Source: BRH-c25 sp041690515
GTDB taxonomy: Bacteria > Bacillota > Clostridia > Lutisporales > Lutisporaceae
Assembly: GCA_041690515.1 (NCBI GenBank)
Contig: JAWLHF010000009.1
Span: 1 to 49,598, forward strand
Direction of reading: 5' to 3'
Length of the DNA: 49,598 nucleotides
Of this stretch, positions 24,856 to 33,784 are shown piece by piece. Below the pieces are notes generated by a model. The model ran no database searches. It worked only from the letters and a program-made list of their open reading frames with translations, and was not told the origin of the DNA. Within the stretch, counting starts at the first letter, position 1. Each line of letters starts with the position of its first letter. Position numbers and translations under genes: made by a program.

Positions 24856-25959
24856 GTGAAACTGCTATTTTTAGGTGATTTTTTATATAATTACGAGTAT
24901 TATCAAGATGATATCAGTTCCATAATAAATTGGATTAATGAGAATGACTATAGGGTGATTTTGAATCTTGAGGGACCATTAAATGATAGTGGTAAGCCAA
25001 TAAAAAAGAGAGGAAAGCTACTTAGACAATCGAAAATTACAATTAATATATTGAAAAAAATGAATGTGGTTGGTGTATGTCTTGCGAATAACCACATTTT
25101 GGATTACGGTGTTGAATCATTAAGTGATACATTTAAAATTCTTTCTGAAAATAATATTCAATATACTGGTGCCGGAATGAATTTCCAACAAGCAATACGC
25201 CCAATGATAATTAGGGATAATAATGATGAGGTTATTATTCAAAATTATGGGTGGGATATTGAAGAAACAGTATATGCTACTAAAATTACACCTGGATGTG
25301 CTCCTAAAGATGAAAAACTAATCTGTGACATAACTAAGAAGTTAAGAAGCAATCACCCAAATTCAAGAATAGTTAATGTACTTCATTGGGGATTTGAACT
25401 AAATTACTTACCAATGCCTCTTGATGTGATGCTTGCTCATAAAATAATTGAGTCAGGATGTGATTTGATAATTGGTCATCATCCGCATAATATCCAGCCG
25501 TATGAAATATATAAAAACAAGCACATATTTTACTCTTTAGGGAATTTTTACTTTTCTTCAATGAGAGACAACTTTCATAATAAAAAATTCAAGAATCAGG
25601 TAGAAAATTTGTGCGACTTTGGTGCTCTTGTAATTTATGATAGTGATAGTAATTACATCAATATAGAACATACAGTTTTTTATGATTATGAGATAAAAGA
25701 AAGTAGGATAATAGATACTCCAACTTCAATTTTGATGGACTATTCTGGTTGTGATTTTTTTTGTAAGGATTATGTATTAAAGGCAAAGCAAAATTCCATA
25801 AATATAAATCCAATCCTAACATTAGACTTTAAAAGTAATAAAAGAAAGCTTTTTAAGTTAAAATCGGTATACTTAATAAATATTTTTGTTAGATTTGCTA
25901 GAAAGAATAAAGTAATTGATAGTATTTACACTAAGTTAAGAACAAAGTTAACACCGTAG
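24856..25959 (+). CDS. CapA-like protein (poly-gamma-glutamate capsule/metallophosphoesterase family)
   Basis: The product is 367 residues and belongs to the PGA_cap family. Motifs are LFLGDFLYN at the start, LNLEGPL, CLANNHILDYG, NVLHWGFELNY and IIGHHPHNIQPYEIYKN with HIFYSLGNFYFSS. These are the metal-binding blocks of the calcineurin-like fold in this family. The start is a GTG at 24856 with GAGGGA just upstream. No signal peptide or membrane anchor is visible, unlike CapA of Bacillus capsule operons, so a cytoplasmic role is likely. It lies between a TupA-like ligase and a glycosyltransferase. Family members act in poly-gamma-glutamate synthesis or as phosphatases; the exact reaction is unknown. 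Confidence 0.88.
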   Translation: MKLLFLGDFLYNYEYYQDDISSIINWINENDYRVILNLEGPLNDSGKPIKKRGKLLRQSKITINILKKMNVVGVCLANNHILDYGVESLSDTFKILSENNIQYTGAGMNFQQAIRPMIIRDNNDEVIIQNYGWDIEETVYATKITPGCAPKDEKLICDITKKLRSNHPNSRIVNVLHWGFELNYLPMPLDVMLAHKIIESGCDLIIGHHPHNIQPYEIYKNKHIFYSLGNFYFSSMRDNFHNKKFKNQVENLCDFGALVIYDSDSNYINIEHTVFYDYEIKESRIIDTPTSILMDYSGCDFFCKDYVLKAKQNSININPILTLDFKSNKRKLFKLKSVYLINIFVRFARKNKVIDSIYTKLRTKLTP

Positions 25960-25974
25960 TTAGGAGGTGGCGGT

Positions 25975-27063
25975 TTGAATATTGTATATGTAACAAGACT
26001 CTCAACAAATAAATGGGCGGGGCCTAATACAAGCGTACCTAAACAAATTGAAGCACAATCAAAAATTGATAATGTGTTTTGGTATAACGTTAATGATTTT
26101 ATAATCGGGAAGACTACTGGTGATATTGTCTGTCATTGTACTGATGAATATCCATCATTAAAAATCACAGATCTTCCAAAACCATTTGACAAGCCGGACT
26201 TGGTAATATTTGAAAGCTTGTACTTTAAACCATATTTAAAGGTTGCAACTAACTGTAGAAAGAAAAAAATTCCTTATATTATCATACCAAGGAGTTCTTT
26301 GACAAATGCAGGCCAAAAATCAAAAAGATTAAAAAAATACATTGGAAACATCTTATTTTTTAATAGATTTATAAAAAATGCAATTGGTATACAGTACCTC
26401 ACTGAAAGAGAATATAAAGACTCGGGTGATAAATGGAATAAAAATAATTTTATTATTCCTAATGGTATAAATAGTAAAAGTAGAATAAAGAGTACCTTTA
26501 ATACAAATAAGTTAGAGGGAGTTTTTATTGGTAGGCTAGATATTTATCAGAAGGGGCTAGACTTATTTCTTGATGCCTGTGGAATGATTAAGGAAGAGCT
26601 TGTGAAAAACAATTGTTATTTTAGCATTTTTGGACCAGAAATTAATGGATCAAGAAATAAGCTGGAAGAACTTATAAAAGAGAATGAACTTGAAGATATA
26701 GTCATTGTAAATGATGCAATTTTTGATGGTGAAAAAGCTAAAAAATTGCTTGAGAGTGATTTCTTTATTCTCACTTCACGGTTTGAAGGTCACCCAATGG
26801 GTTTGATAGAAGCTTTAAGTTATGGTCTTCCATCACTAATAACAAGTGGTGCTAATATGTCTGAAGAGATTAAAGGATCAGATGCAGGGTGGATTGCTGA
26901 TATTTCTGTTGATAGTATTCAAAGCGCTTTAAGGGAGTTGCTAAATGATAAGAATGACTTATATAAAAAAAGTAAAAACTCATTGAAATTATCTGAGCGG
27001 TATAATTGGGATAAATTAGCTAAAGTATCTCATGATATTTATTTAGAACTTCTTGAAAGGTGA
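25975..27063 (+). CDS. Family 4 glycosyltransferase (GT-B fold)
   Basis: The 362-residue product has a C-terminal group 1/GT4 domain with FIGRLDIYQKGLDLFLDA, a GP-type turn (FSIFGPEING), and FFILTSRFEGHPMGLIEALS followed by YGLPSLITSGANMSEEI, the EX7E-like donor-binding segment. The N-terminal half is a less conserved acceptor domain. The start is a TTG at 25975, selected by AGGAGGTGG (25962-25970) upstream; no ATG or GTG nearby is in frame. It would extend the lipid-linked repeat unit in the cytoplasm. The neighbours on both sides are a CapA-like protein and the second TupA-like ligase. Confidence 0.92.
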   Translation: MNIVYVTRLSTNKWAGPNTSVPKQIEAQSKIDNVFWYNVNDFIIGKTTGDIVCHCTDEYPSLKITDLPKPFDKPDLVIFESLYFKPYLKVATNCRKKKIPYIIIPRSSLTNAGQKSKRLKKYIGNILFFNRFIKNAIGIQYLTEREYKDSGDKWNKNNFIIPNGINSKSRIKSTFNTNKLEGVFIGRLDIYQKGLDLFLDACGMIKEELVKNNCYFSIFGPEINGSRNKLEELIKENELEDIVIVNDAIFDGEKAKKLLESDFFILTSRFEGHPMGLIEALSYGLPSLITSGANMSEEIKGSDAGWIADISVDSIQSALRELLNDKNDLYKKSKNSLKLSERYNWDKLAKVSHDIYLELLER

Positions 27064-27071
27064 GAATTAAA

Positions 27072-27941
27072 ATGATTTTACTAAATAAAGTAATCTACAA
27101 TTTAAAAAAAATAATACCTGATAAGTTATATCTTAAGCTTCAATATAGACATCATTTTAATAAAAACTTAAACTTAAAAGATCCAAAAAACTTTAATGAG
27201 AAGATTCAGTGGTTGAAGTTGAATGATAGAAAACCAGAGTATGTAAAATACGTTGATAAGTACGAGGTTAGAAAGTATATTAAAGATACAATTGGCGAGA
27301 AGTATTTAATTCCCTTGATGGGGGTTTATGATAGTGTTGAAGAAATAGACTGGAGGAGCTTGCCAGATAGTTTTGTATTAAAGTGTACCCACGGTTCATC
27401 ATCAAATATTATATGTAAAAACAAAGCTGAACTGGACATGGAAGACGCTAAATTAAAGTTAACGGGATGGCTATCTAAAAACTGGTTTTGGTATGGTAGA
27501 GAGTGGCCTTATAAGAATGTAAAACCTCGTATAATTTGCGAAAAATACATGGTAGACGAATCAAACGTTGAATTAAAAGATTACAAAATATTTTGTTTTA
27601 ATGGAGAGCCTAAACTAATTCAAGTTGATTTCAATAGATTTAAAAATCATCAAAGAAATTTATATGATATTAATTGGGATTATGTTGAAGCATCAATTAA
27701 ATATCCAACAAACGCTGAAATCAGAATTAAGAGACCAATAAAGCTTGATGAAATGTTACACATATCAAAGAAGTTATCAGCTGGAATTCCTCATGTGAGG
27801 GTTGATTTATACTCTATCAAAGATTCAATATATTTTGGTGAACTAACGTTTCATCATGGATCAGGCTATGAAAAAGTAAATCCAGAATCTCTAAATAATG
27901 TTATGGGTGAATGGATTAACTTAAGCCAATTATCCAGTTAA
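27072..27941 (+). CDS. TupA-like ATP-grasp ligase, copy 2
   Basis: This 289-residue protein shares the blocks of copy 1: DPKNFNEKIQWLKLNDRKP, YVDKYEVRKYI, LPDSFVLKCTHGSSSN, GREWPYKNVKPRIICEKYM, DYKIFCFNGEPKLIQVDF and VRVDLYSIKDSIYFGELTFH. Copy 1 has NAMGTN where this copy has HGSSSN, so nucleotide or substrate contacts may differ. The ATG at 27072 is chosen because AAAGGTGAG (27056-27064) precedes it; a GTG at 27060 is in frame but lies inside that site. Two paralogues in one operon suggest two separate amide linkages or a heteromeric enzyme; which one is not known. Confidence 0.85.
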   Translation: MILLNKVIYNLKKIIPDKLYLKLQYRHHFNKNLNLKDPKNFNEKIQWLKLNDRKPEYVKYVDKYEVRKYIKDTIGEKYLIPLMGVYDSVEEIDWRSLPDSFVLKCTHGSSSNIICKNKAELDMEDAKLKLTGWLSKNWFWYGREWPYKNVKPRIICEKYMVDESNVELKDYKIFCFNGEPKLIQVDFNRFKNHQRNLYDINWDYVEASIKYPTNAEIRIKRPIKLDEMLHISKKLSAGIPHVRVDLYSIKDSIYFGELTFHHGSGYEKVNPESLNNVMGEWINLSQLSS

Positions 27942-27969
27942 TTAAATTTTTAAGTATGGAGAGATTTTA

Positions 27970-29034
27970 ATGGGTATCTATCTAGCTGTTGCAATTGTAA
28001 CTGCAATTTTCAGTGAATTATCTGTAAAATCAAGGAATAAAACTATAAGAAGATTAAGTATATTAGCTGCAATTATAGTTCCTTCATTTTTATATGCTGT
28101 AAGATATGGGATTGGAACAGATTACTTTAGTTACGCATCTGCATTTAATAGACTTCAATTAATTGGGTTTGAAGGTAGATTCGAGTGGGCATATGTTTTG
28201 CTCAATATAATAGTGGGACGCTTAGGAGGCTCTCTAGAACTATTATTTTTAATAATAGCAATAATCATGTTCTTGTTTTTATATTTATCTTTAAAGGAAT
28301 ATTCTAATTCAATTAGTGTCGGAATTGGAATGCTAGCGTATATGTTGTTGTTTTATCAAATGTCATTTAATATGGTACGGCATAGTGTGGCGATGGTTGT
28401 ATGCTTATATAGTATAAAATATATACACGAAAAGCGACCTTTGAAATTTTTAATGCTAGTTTTATTAGCCACAGGATTTCATAATTCTGCTATCATTCTC
28501 ATCCCTGCCTATATTGTATCCAAACAATTAAGTGAAGGGAAAAGAAAAATATCAAGATTGTTGATATTCACAATATCAACAATAGGGGTTCTGAGTATTG
28601 ATAGTTTAATCACACCCATATTAAAAAGTATTCATCAACTAAACTACTATCTTTTTTATATTCAAAATGAAACTGGAGAGTTTACCTTTAATTATTTAAT
28701 AAGACATGCTCCATTTGTTTTAGTTGGTATATTCTTAATTAAGTATATAAAAAGAGACGATACTAGATATATTTTTCTCTTCTCATTATATATCATGAGT
28801 TTAATATTAAAACTAAGTGGATTAGTTGGCGCTCAATATATTAATAGAATTTCATTAAATTATGAAATTGTTTTAGTACTAATAGTCGCCTATTTCATAA
28901 AGTATTTTAATAAAAGCAGGCATGTTTTCGCTAGTTTTGCAATTATTTGTTATCTGTTGATTTATTGGTATTATATTTACATTTATACTATAAGTCATGG
29001 TACTTATCCGTATAAATCAATATTCGGTTTATAA
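27970..29034 (+). CDS. EpsG-family polysaccharide polymerase (Wzy-like)
   Basis: The 354-residue polytopic membrane protein has about ten hydrophobic segments and the marks of the EpsG family: AVRYGIGTDYFSY in the first outer loop, FNMVRHSVAMVVCLYSIKYI, and ATGFHNSAIILIP. EpsG/Wzy proteins polymerise repeat units on undecaprenyl diphosphate at the outer face of the membrane. TATGGAGAG precedes the ATG. The cluster also has a WaaL-like protein at 15645, so this gene is the better candidate for the polymerase and the other for the ligase. Tyr/Ile-rich composition at the C-terminus is normal for the family. Confidence 0.88.
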   Translation: MGIYLAVAIVTAIFSELSVKSRNKTIRRLSILAAIIVPSFLYAVRYGIGTDYFSYASAFNRLQLIGFEGRFEWAYVLLNIIVGRLGGSLELLFLIIAIIMFLFLYLSLKEYSNSISVGIGMLAYMLLFYQMSFNMVRHSVAMVVCLYSIKYIHEKRPLKFLMLVLLATGFHNSAIILIPAYIVSKQLSEGKRKISRLLIFTISTIGVLSIDSLITPILKSIHQLNYYLFYIQNETGEFTFNYLIRHAPFVLVGIFLIKYIKRDDTRYIFLFSLYIMSLILKLSGLVGAQYINRISLNYEIVLVLIVAYFIKYFNKSRHVFASFAIICYLLIYWYYIYIYTISHGTYPYKSIFGL

Positions 29035-29111
29035 TATTTATGATTTAAAGCGACTATTACAATATGATATGGATACAATGTTATGATTAAGTTAAGATTG
29101 GAGGATGAGAT

Positions 29112-29996
29112 TTGATTGAATTGATTAGTGTTATTATGCCAACATATAAAAGGCCATATAAGATGATTTCAAGAGCTATACAAAGCATTATTAATCAGAC
29201 TTATAAGAACTTTGAGCTAATTATTGTTGATGATAGTCCACATTCGTATGAGAACAGATATAACGTAAAAAAGGAAATCGAATCTATTGGTGATGAGCGA
29301 ATAAAATACATTCAACATGAGAAAAACATGGGGGCCTGTGCTGCAAGAAATACAGGCATAAAAAGTGCTGAGGGCGAATATATAGCTTTTTTAGATGATG
29401 ATGATGAGTGGCTACCCAGGAAGTTAGAATTACAGTATAAAAAAATCACTGAAACTGATGCTGGATTAGTTTATTGTCTGTCAAATACAATTAAGCAAAA
29501 CAAAGATAACATCACTAGCAAGAAGCTTAGAAAAAGCAAAATGTCAACAGGATGGATCTATGAAGAATTAATTTTTGGAAATTTCATAGGCTCAACTTCA
29601 TTTGTATTGATCAAGAAGCTAGTGTTCGATAATTGTGGATACTTTAATGAGAACTTAAAATCTGCTCAGGATGCTGAATTGTGGTTAAGAATAGCTAAAA
29701 AGTATAAAATTGAAGTGATAGCAATACCTCTTGTAAATTATTATATTCACGAAGGTGAAAGAATTTCATCTAATCCAAGTAACAAGATACAAGGTCTTGA
29801 GATGATTAATGACTTAAATAGAGATTATTTAGAACTTCATCCATATGCGTATTCAACTAGAAAAACAAAGATAGTACCTTTCTATAAAGCAGAATATGGC
29901 TTTACTTATGCATGGAAGAAATGGTATGAAGCATTTAAGATATATCCATTCAATTATTTGCATATTAAGTATCTTATCAAATTACTTTTAAGATAA
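29112..29996 (+). CDS. Family 2 glycosyltransferase
   Basis: The 294-residue product has the family 2 motifs VIMPTYKRPYKMISRAIQS, IIVDDSPHSYENR, GACAARNTGIKSAEGEYIAF and the DxD region LDDDDEW. The start is a TTG at 29112, seven bases after GGAGG (29100-29104). It is preceded by 77 gene-free bases. The C-terminal part (about residues 200-294) is helical and aromatic-rich without membrane segments. It probably adds a sugar to the repeat unit. It is a different subfamily from the enzyme at 23169, and donor and acceptor are unknown. Confidence 0.92.
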   Translation: MIELISVIMPTYKRPYKMISRAIQSIINQTYKNFELIIVDDSPHSYENRYNVKKEIESIGDERIKYIQHEKNMGACAARNTGIKSAEGEYIAFLDDDDEWLPRKLELQYKKITETDAGLVYCLSNTIKQNKDNITSKKLRKSKMSTGWIYEELIFGNFIGSTSFVLIKKLVFDNCGYFNENLKSAQDAELWLRIAKKYKIEVIAIPLVNYYIHEGERISSNPSNKIQGLEMINDLNRDYLELHPYAYSTRKTKIVPFYKAEYGFTYAWKKWYEAFKIYPFNYLHIKYLIKLLLR

Positions 29997-30039
29997 TTAT
30001 GTGTTAATGGTATTTGAATTTAACTGGAGGGGAACGGAT

Positions 30040-31245
30040 ATGCAAAAGAGAAATATTTTGATAACGGGCGGGGAACTATTTAACAAAGGGGCACAAGCAA
30101 TGACTTTTGTTACTGTTGATGAGATGAAAAATAGATTCCCGGAACATGAAGTAATATTGATTTCTAGTAGAGATTATTATAGAGATAATATCGAAAAATC
30201 GAAGTATCAATTTACAATTCTATATGATATATTCAAAACTTTTTTTGGCATGGGACTATACTCAAAACTCAAGCGAATGGATTTAAACAAAGTCAATGAA
30301 TCAAAAACAATTCTCAGTAAGACGGATATAGTAATTGATATTAGCGGTTTTGCATTAAGTTCTAATTGGGGACCAATATCAACTCTTTTTTATTTGTCAC
30401 GTATTAAAACCGCAAAAAGAAATGGTGCTAAGGTATTTCTAATGCCTCAATCATTTGGTCCTTTTAAATACAACAAAATTATACAATTTTTTATAGATAG
30501 AGAACTTGAAAATTCATTAAGACTTGCGGATTTGATATACGCAAGAGAAAAGGAAGGTTATATACTCTTAACCGAAAAATACGGTTTGAGAAATGTTGAA
30601 CTTTCACCTGATTTAGTACTACAGAATTCAGGAATTAATTTATCAAATATATATTCTAAAGTTCCATCTCAAATAAATATTGATATAAGAAATAATAGCG
30701 TTGCAATAGTGCCTAATATGAGAAATTTTGAACATGGAAATAAAGAGGAAATCATAGAATTGTATAAAAAATCTGTAGAAAAATTACTTTCGCTAGGTAA
30801 GAACATTTATCTGATCAGACATTCGTGCGAAGATATTGTGGCATGTGAGATCATTAAATCATTATTCCCTAATAATGGAGATGTTATTTTATTGGTTGAT
30901 GATTATAGTTGTATTGACTATGAGAACATCGTAAGAAAATTTGATTTTATTTTAGCTTCACGATATCACTCGATTGTTCACGCCTACCGTGAGGGGATAC
31001 CTTGTATTGCTTTAGGGTGGGCTACGAAATATCATGAATTGCTTGAGCGATATGAACAAGGAAAATATGTTTTTGATGTGAGAAAAGGCATAGATTATGC
31101 TAAGTATATAAACAAAATTGAATTAATGAATATGAAATATGATGAAGAATCAGATGTGATTTTACAGATCAATAAGAGAATTATAGATACAAATATATTC
31201 AATAATATGAAGTTAGATAGAAGTTATGAAGAAGGTAAGGTGTAG
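30040..31245 (+). CDS. Polysaccharide pyruvyl transferase family protein
   Basis: The 401-residue product belongs to the polysaccharide pyruvyl transferase family (CsaB, WcaK, EpsO types). It begins with NILITGGELFNKGAQAMTF, a motif typical of WcaK-type members, and contains DISGFALSSNWG, FLMPQSFGPFK and, near the C-terminus, FDFILASRYHSIVHAYREGI followed by PCIALGWATKYHELL. The ATG at 30040 is preferred because CTGGAGGGG (30024-30032) precedes it; a GTG at 30001 is in frame without such a site. Such enzymes add ketal pyruvate from phosphoenolpyruvate to a sugar. Pyruvylated cell-wall polymer is also the ligand of SLH domains, and SLH proteins flank this cluster, but the sequence looks more like exopolysaccharide enzymes than CsaB. 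Confidence 0.88.
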   Translation: MQKRNILITGGELFNKGAQAMTFVTVDEMKNRFPEHEVILISSRDYYRDNIEKSKYQFTILYDIFKTFFGMGLYSKLKRMDLNKVNESKTILSKTDIVIDISGFALSSNWGPISTLFYLSRIKTAKRNGAKVFLMPQSFGPFKYNKIIQFFIDRELENSLRLADLIYAREKEGYILLTEKYGLRNVELSPDLVLQNSGINLSNIYSKVPSQINIDIRNNSVAIVPNMRNFEHGNKEEIIELYKKSVEKLLSLGKNIYLIRHSCEDIVACEIIKSLFPNNGDVILLVDDYSCIDYENIVRKFDFILASRYHSIVHAYREGIPCIALGWATKYHELLERYEQGKYVFDVRKGIDYAKYINKIELMNMKYDEESDVILQINKRIIDTNIFNNMKLDRSYEEGKV

Positions 31246-31250
31246 ATTAT

Positions 31251-32672
31251 TTGAGTAGAGAAAGAAGCTTAATTAAAAATACTTTTATTTTAGGAATAGG
31301 AACTGTTTTACCCAAATTAGCCAAATTTGTTACTTTACCAATCTATACTGCAATGCTATCAAAAAGTGAGTATGGAACTTATGACTTAGTTGTAATTATT
31401 ACTTCTCTACTTATTCCAATTCTTACTCTTCAAATTGAGAGAGCGGCTTTTAGATTTTTAATAGCAGAAAAAGATAACACCAAAGTAGAAACTATTATAA
31501 CAAATACTTTTATATTTTTTTTACCAATATCATTTGTTGCATCACTTATAGTCTTTATTGCTTTACTTATTTCAGGAATATCTAGTATTATTAGTTTGTT
31601 AATATCAATTTATGTTTTGTTAGATATTAACATCGTAGTATCTCGACAAATTGCTAGAGGTCTTGGTCAGAATAGAGGATATTCTAATAGTGCAATATTT
31701 AATGCAATCGCAAATGTAGTGTTTGTAATATTCCTTTTGGCAGTTTTAGATACTGGATTATTGGGACTAATGATTTCTCTTAATGTTGCTCTTTTTGTTT
31801 CATTCATTTATCTAATAAAGAGTGTTTCACTATTAAATAATTTTAAGATTAATAGGGTTGATATTATCTATATTAAAGAAATGTTAAGATATTCTTTACC
31901 CATGGTACCTAATTCAATGTCGCTGTGGGTAATGCAAGTATCAGATAGACTAGTTGTTACAGGAGTATTAGGAATTGAGACTAATGCTGTATATGCAGTT
32001 TCAAATAAAATACCTAGTTTATTTGCTTTAGCTTATAATACATTTAATATGGCTTGGCAAGAGTCTGCCTCAATCACTGTTGATGATAAAGATTCGGAAG
32101 TGTATTATAGTATAATTTTCAATAATTTGTATAGTTTTTTGGTTGGTATAATGGCTGTTTTGATTGCATTAACTCCATTATTATTTAAAATTTTAATTAG
32201 AGGTTCTTATGATGATGCTTTTTATCAGATGCCAATCCTGTTTTTAGGAATATTTTTTTCGTCTTTGTCTGCATATTATGGAGGAATTTATATAGCTCTT
32301 AAAGAAACGAAGAAGGTTGGACTATCCTCGATAATTGGTGCGATTATAAACTTAGTTGTTAATTTACTTTTAATTAATAGTATTGGGTTATATGCAGCAT
32401 CAGTATCTACTTTAACGAGTTATTTAGTGCTGACAATTTATCGAATGATTGATACAAAAAAAATGAGGAGTATCAAGTATAATTGGAAAATTATATTGGG
32501 TTCTTTACTATGTTTGGCTGTAATGCTGTTTTTCTGTTATCAAAGAAATGATGTTTTGAATATTATAAATTTTGTTTTAGGCTTTAGCTTTGCGATTGTT
32601 CTAAATAGAAAGATGATATCTGGTATGATTAAGATTGTTAAATTTAAAATGAAGATTAATAAAGAGTGTTAG
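31251..32672 (+). CDS. Wzx-type oligosaccharide flippase
   Basis: The 473-residue product has about twelve to fourteen hydrophobic segments and the N-terminal KNTFILGIGTVLPKLAKFVT region typical of the polysaccharide biosynthesis (RfbX/Wzx) family of the MOP superfamily. The segment MVPNSMSLWVMQVSDRLVV is the conserved mid-protein block. It would flip the undecaprenol-linked repeat unit across the membrane. The start is a TTG at 31251, five bases after the previous stop, with AAGGTG about ten bases upstream. With EpsG-like polymerase and Wzz-like protein it completes a Wzx/Wzy-dependent pathway. Confidence 0.92.
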   Translation: MSRERSLIKNTFILGIGTVLPKLAKFVTLPIYTAMLSKSEYGTYDLVVIITSLLIPILTLQIERAAFRFLIAEKDNTKVETIITNTFIFFLPISFVASLIVFIALLISGISSIISLLISIYVLLDINIVVSRQIARGLGQNRGYSNSAIFNAIANVVFVIFLLAVLDTGLLGLMISLNVALFVSFIYLIKSVSLLNNFKINRVDIIYIKEMLRYSLPMVPNSMSLWVMQVSDRLVVTGVLGIETNAVYAVSNKIPSLFALAYNTFNMAWQESASITVDDKDSEVYYSIIFNNLYSFLVGIMAVLIALTPLLFKILIRGSYDDAFYQMPILFLGIFFSSLSAYYGGIYIALKETKKVGLSSIIGAIINLVVNLLLINSIGLYAASVSTLTSYLVLTIYRMIDTKKMRSIKYNWKIILGSLLCLAVMLFFCYQRNDVLNIINFVLGFSFAIVLNRKMISGMIKIVKFKMKINKEC

Positions 32673-32710
32673 TATGATTGAGCATCTATAGAGTTGAGGT
32701 GAATAGTTAA

Positions 32711-33730
32711 ATGAAAATACTAATAACAGGTGCAGCTGGTTTTATCGGTTTCCACCTTTCAAGAAAACTACTTGATGATTCCCATGAAATGATAGGAATT
32801 GATAATTTGAATGACTATTACGATCCAAGCCTTAAGCAGTCTAGACTTGAAGTCTTAAACAAATACAACAACTTCAATTTTCATAAAGTAGATATAAAAG
32901 ACAAGGCGGCAGTAGACATATTATTCGAAACCTACCAACCAACTTACGTTATAAACTTAGCAGCACAAGCAGGAGTGCGGTACTCTATTGAGAATCCCTA
33001 TGCTTATGTGGACTCTAACCTCATAGGTTTTATGAATGTGCTTGAAGCTTGTAGAAATTACCCGGTAGAGCACTTACTTTATGCTTCTTCAAGCTCAGTT
33101 TACGGTGGAAATAAGGTAACACCATTTTCTACAAATCATAATGTTGACCATCCTGTGTCTCTTTATGCAGCAACGAAGAAATCTAACGAGCTGATGGCTC
33201 ATACATATAGTCACCTATATGGTATTCCAACAACAGGACTCAGATTCTTTACAGTATACGGACCATATGGAAGACCGGATATGGCCTATTTCTCATTCGC
33301 AAAGGACATCTTAGCCGGGAAGGTAATAAAAGTCTTTAACCACGGAAAGATGGAAAGGGATTTTACTTACATTGATGATATTGTAGAGGGTATTATTAAG
33401 TTAATTGATAAAGCACCTACTGCAAATAAAGAATGGGATGAAAGCAAGGATGATTTGAGTACAAGCTTTGCACCCTATAAGATTTATAATATTGGAAATA
33501 ACAATCCGGTACCGCTTATGAGATTTATAAATGCTCTTGAAGCTGCTCTTGGCAAGGAAGCTGAGAAGATATATTTGGACATGCAGCCGGGAGATGTATT
33601 AAGGACTTATGCAGATGTATCTGACCTGGAAAGGGATATAGGTTTTAAACCTTCTACAAGTATAGAAGATGGACTTAAGAGATTTGTAGAATGGTACAAA
33701 GAATATTATAAAATTGGGAATAAACAGTAA
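32711..33730 (+). CDS. UDP-glucuronate 4-epimerase (CapI-like)
   Basis: The 339-residue extended SDR matches the group that interconverts UDP-glucuronate and UDP-galacturonate. It has TGAAGFIGFHLSRKLL (glycine motif), the signature GIDNLNDYYDPSLKQSRL, the VRYSIENPYAYVDSNLIGF block, YASSSSVYGGN and the catalytic Y152-AAT-K156. ATG at 32711 follows GAGGTG. Length is normal. Its usual substrate UDP-glucuronate would come from the UDP-glucose dehydrogenase encoded next. GC content and codon use rise here relative to the preceding AT-rich genes, so this pair may be an older, more ameliorated part of the cluster. Confidence 0.92.
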   Translation: MKILITGAAGFIGFHLSRKLLDDSHEMIGIDNLNDYYDPSLKQSRLEVLNKYNNFNFHKVDIKDKAAVDILFETYQPTYVINLAAQAGVRYSIENPYAYVDSNLIGFMNVLEACRNYPVEHLLYASSSSVYGGNKVTPFSTNHNVDHPVSLYAATKKSNELMAHTYSHLYGIPTTGLRFFTVYGPYGRPDMAYFSFAKDILAGKVIKVFNHGKMERDFTYIDDIVEGIIKLIDKAPTANKEWDESKDDLSTSFAPYKIYNIGNNNPVPLMRFINALEAALGKEAEKIYLDMQPGDVLRTYADVSDLERDIGFKPSTSIEDGLKRFVEWYKEYYKIGNKQ

Positions 33731-33784
33731 TGACTAGTGAACAAGAAAGATAATTTTAATATGAGTAAGGGGGGTATTACTATA

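Noticed and set aside
30001..30039. GTG start at 30001 for the pyruvyl transferase gene
   Set aside because: It lacks a ribosome binding site, whereas the ATG at 30040 has GGAGGGG upstream and starts directly at the conserved N-terminus.
30040..31245. Assignment of the pyruvyl transferase as CsaB (SLH ligand-forming enzyme)
   Set aside because: The N-terminal NKGAQAM motif resembles WcaK-type exopolysaccharide enzymes, and the gene is embedded among repeat-unit genes, so the CsaB name is not supported.
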